NCBI GenBank assembly: GCA_024291935.2
Contig: CM044310.1
Coordinates: 120,972,213-121,036,212 of the forward strand
Direction of reading: 5' to 3'
Length of the DNA stretch: 64,000 nt
DNA from: Okapia johnstoni
Lineage: Eukaryota > Chordata > Mammalia > Artiodactyla > Giraffidae
Shown here: piece after piece, positions 61,946-64,000 of the stretch
How the letters are laid out: every line of letters begins with the position of its first letter
How positions within the stretch are numbered: position 1 is the stretch's first letter
Position numbers and translations under genes: made by a program
The notes under the pieces: generated by a model
The model's input: the letters and a program-made list of their open reading frames with translations, nothing else
Databases searched by the model: none
What the model was told of the DNA's origin: nothing

Positions 61946-62298
61946 TCTCAAACCCTAGGATTAACTCATTTTCTCCAGCGAACATTCTAAGAGTCACAAA
62001 GCTCAACACTTGGGATTCTGAGTCCTCCCCCCACCAGCTGTAGATGTTTCTCTACAGCTGATGACCATGCAGAGGCTCCCCTTTCACAGGTCTGCTTTGC
62101 CACCAGTTCAACATTCAGCATCCAATTCTCATGTCCCTGGAATTTACTGTTAGATGTCCGCTCCTTTTTCAAGAAAAATATGTAAAACATAAAAATTTGT
62201 AAGAGATTTGATGAAACCTGTGAAAAGATTCCTAAGCTGAATTAAAAAATGAAAAAGAACATCAACCTACAGGCCTAAACCCCTTTGTTCCCCTCTCC

Positions 62299-62486
62299 TC
62301 GTTGGAAAATACCCTGATGCTGGGAAAGACTGAGGGTAGAAAGGGAAGGGGGAGATAGAGGATGAGATGGGTGGATACAATCACCAACTTGAGCAAACTC
62401 CAGGAGACAGTGAAGGACAAGGAAGCCTAGCAGCTGCAGTCTATGAGGTCACAAAGAGTCGGACACAACGTAGCTACTGAACAACA
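62299..62486 (+). mobile_element. BovB LINE 3' end, diverged
   Basis: ggaaaataccctgatgctgg, atagaggatgagatgggtgg and a gtagctactgaacaacat end. Confidence 0.8.
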
Positions 62487-62714
62487 TTCCCCTCTGGAAT
62501 AGAAACCCCCCTTCCTCCGGGGGCAGCCACCATACTGAATGAGATGCGAATCACACCATGTGTTTCCGGAAACTTTACAATGTGTCTGTTTCAGAACAAT
62601 ACAGAGCACGTTTTGCATTCATATAAAAACATAGAATTTCATCTGCAACTTGCATTTTTTGCCCCATAAATTTATCATTTCAAGATTCATCCTTTTGGCT
62701 TTGTGTAGGGCTTT

Positions 62715-62838
62715 TTGTTGCTGCTGTTTGTTTTGCCAGGTTACCTGTCGGAACCTTAGTTCCCCAGCCAGGGACTGAACCCAGCCCCCTGCAGTGGAAG
62801 CGTGGATTCCTAACCACTAGACCTCCAGGAGAGTCCCC
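62715..62838 (-). mobile_element. CHR-type SINE
   Basis: ccttagttccccagccaggg, cctaaccactagacctccag and gagagtcccc as the reversed head. Confidence 0.85.
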
Positions 62839-62989
62839 AAACTTATCCTTTTTGGTACGTGAGCCTCAATTTCATTTATTTTCGCTGCTGTATAGTTTCC
62901 CATTGAATGACTATACCACAATTTGTTTGTCCTGTGTAGTTTTGATGGCCACTTAAGTTCATAGAAAAATACTCATTAAAGCAACACCA

Positions 62990-63106
62990 TAGAGCCCCTG
63001 CTCCACAAGAGAAGCCACCACGGTAGGAAGCCCATGCACTGCAACTAGAGGAAAGCTTGCACAGCGATGAAGACCCAGCACAGCCAAAACCAATTTTTTT
63101 TAAGCA
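62990..63106 (+). mobile_element. CHR-type SINE 3' part
   Basis: gcccctgctccacaagagaa, cccatgcactgcaactagag and gatgaagacccagcacagcc, followed by a T/A-rich end. Confidence 0.7.
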
Positions 63107-63129
63107 AAGATGTCATCATGAGAGAGTTT

Positions 63130-63343
63130 ATGCTAAGTTGCTTCAGTCGTGACTGACTCTGTGACCCTGTAGACTGTAGCTTGCCAGGCTCCTTTGTCCA
63201 CGGGATTTTCCAGACAAAAATACTGGAGTGGGTTGCTATTTTCTCCTCCAGGGGATCTTCCCAAGCCAGGGATTGAAACCACGTCTCTTATATCTCCTGC
63301 ATTGGCAGATGGGTTGTTTACCACTAGTGCCACATGGGAAGTT
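63130..63343 (-). mobile_element. Bov-tA SINE
   Basis: ttgcttcagtcgtgactgac at the left, atactggagtgggttgctat in the middle and agtgccacatgggaagtttt, the reversed head, at the right. Confidence 0.9.
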
Positions 63344-63344
63344 T

Positions 63345-64000
63345 TCATGCCTTTTGATCTAGTAAAAGGAAACTGGGGAGAAAAAGGGTACATATTTTGT
63401 GAAAGAAAAAGGAAAAACAGTCTTATTTTTCATGTGGATTTGCAGGTGAGGGAAGTGGTAACTGACATTTTATGAACACTTTAAAGCTTTCTTACTTCAG
63501 CCGACAGAGTAGCTTTCAGTATGACAATCACAAATATGATCCTTTATAGTCTGTAAATGACACCTTAAAAGAAAAACTAGAGCTTGCATCATGAGAGCAT
63601 TCCAATTTTAAGCCATCAGACACATCTCATAACAACCCCTGTTACAAGGCTTACTAGATTTGAAGTCTTTCACTCATGTGTGAACCAGCCAAATGTTTTC
63701 ACCTGTCAAGTGTAAAAAAAGATGTCACCAGCTATTGTTTTTCCCTAACATAAGAATTCTTATTGTCTGCTGTTTTCAGCATCAGAGTTTTTCCAAATAA
63801 ATAGCTGTTTCAGTCAAAGAAAAGATGCCCTTAGCTTGAAACTTTTTCTCAGCTTCAGATGCATCATGCAAGCCCCAACTTATCGGAATCAATCAATCCC
63901 CTCTTAAAAGGGCAAAAGCAGGTGGCTCAGCCTTGGTTAGATTCTTGCTCCACTGGATGTTCACATGCATTACTCAAAATAAGTCCAGCTCAAGCGGGGG
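63345..64000. other. Right edge of the window, nothing recognised
   Basis: AT-rich DNA without a supported gene or named repeat. Confidence 0.4.

Overview
The window is nuclear DNA of a ruminant (cattle or a close relative; sheep and goat cannot be excluded). The evidence is a dense load of ruminant-specific BovB (RTE) LINE 3' ends, Bov-tA/BOV-A and CHR tRNA-derived SINEs, single-exon retrocopies, and vertebrate genes split by GT-AG introns. Two protein-coding genes were rebuilt exon by exon. ZNF606, a KRAB C2H2 zinc-finger repressor, lies on the minus strand with six coding exons from 56699 down to 37882 and a CpG-island promoter near 57590-58450. The C19orf18 orthologue, a small type I membrane protein, also lies on the minus strand with six coding exons from 30018 down to 21185. 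The same two genes neighbour each other on human 19q13.43, so the window is the ruminant counterpart of that zinc-finger cluster (BTA18 in cattle, from general knowledge).

Layout. 1-5450: BovB pieces, including a 1.5-kb copy with a recognisable reverse transcriptase, an old L1 fragment and a CHR SINE. 5450-11200: remains of KRAB zinc-finger genes. These are a decayed KRAB-A exon (minus, about 6550-6680) and a zinc-finger exon relic (9240-10290), part of which is inverted between two 40-bp inverted-repeat arms, followed by a GC-rich patch. 11200-18880: intergenic DNA with SINEs, a BovB end and a DNA-transposon remnant. 18880-20590: an old L1 3' fragment split by a 41-bp minisatellite of exactly 30 units. 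21185-30018: C19orf18, with SINEs in its introns. 30020-37300: intergenic repeats and probable ZNF606 3' UTR. 37882-56699: ZNF606. Its introns hold a nearly intact RPL37A retrocopy, a broken MANF retrocopy, an 81-bp triplication, a BovB end and an unrecognised 188-codon ORF. 57590-58450: CpG island. 59609-61161: a dead Hsmar1-type mariner carrying BovB-derived pieces. 61170-64000: BovB and SINEs, including a Bov-tA inserted into a BovB with clear target-site duplications.

Function. ZNF606 would bind DNA through 13 intact C2H2 fingers and recruit TRIM28-type corepressors through KRAB A and B boxes. The C19orf18 product has a signal peptide, one membrane span and an acidic cytoplasmic tail, and its function is unknown to me. 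Nothing in the sequence shows a functional link between the two genes beyond adjacency and shared strand. Everything else reads as mobile-element or pseudogene sequence. Coordinates of repeats are estimates by eye, usually within 10-20 bases.
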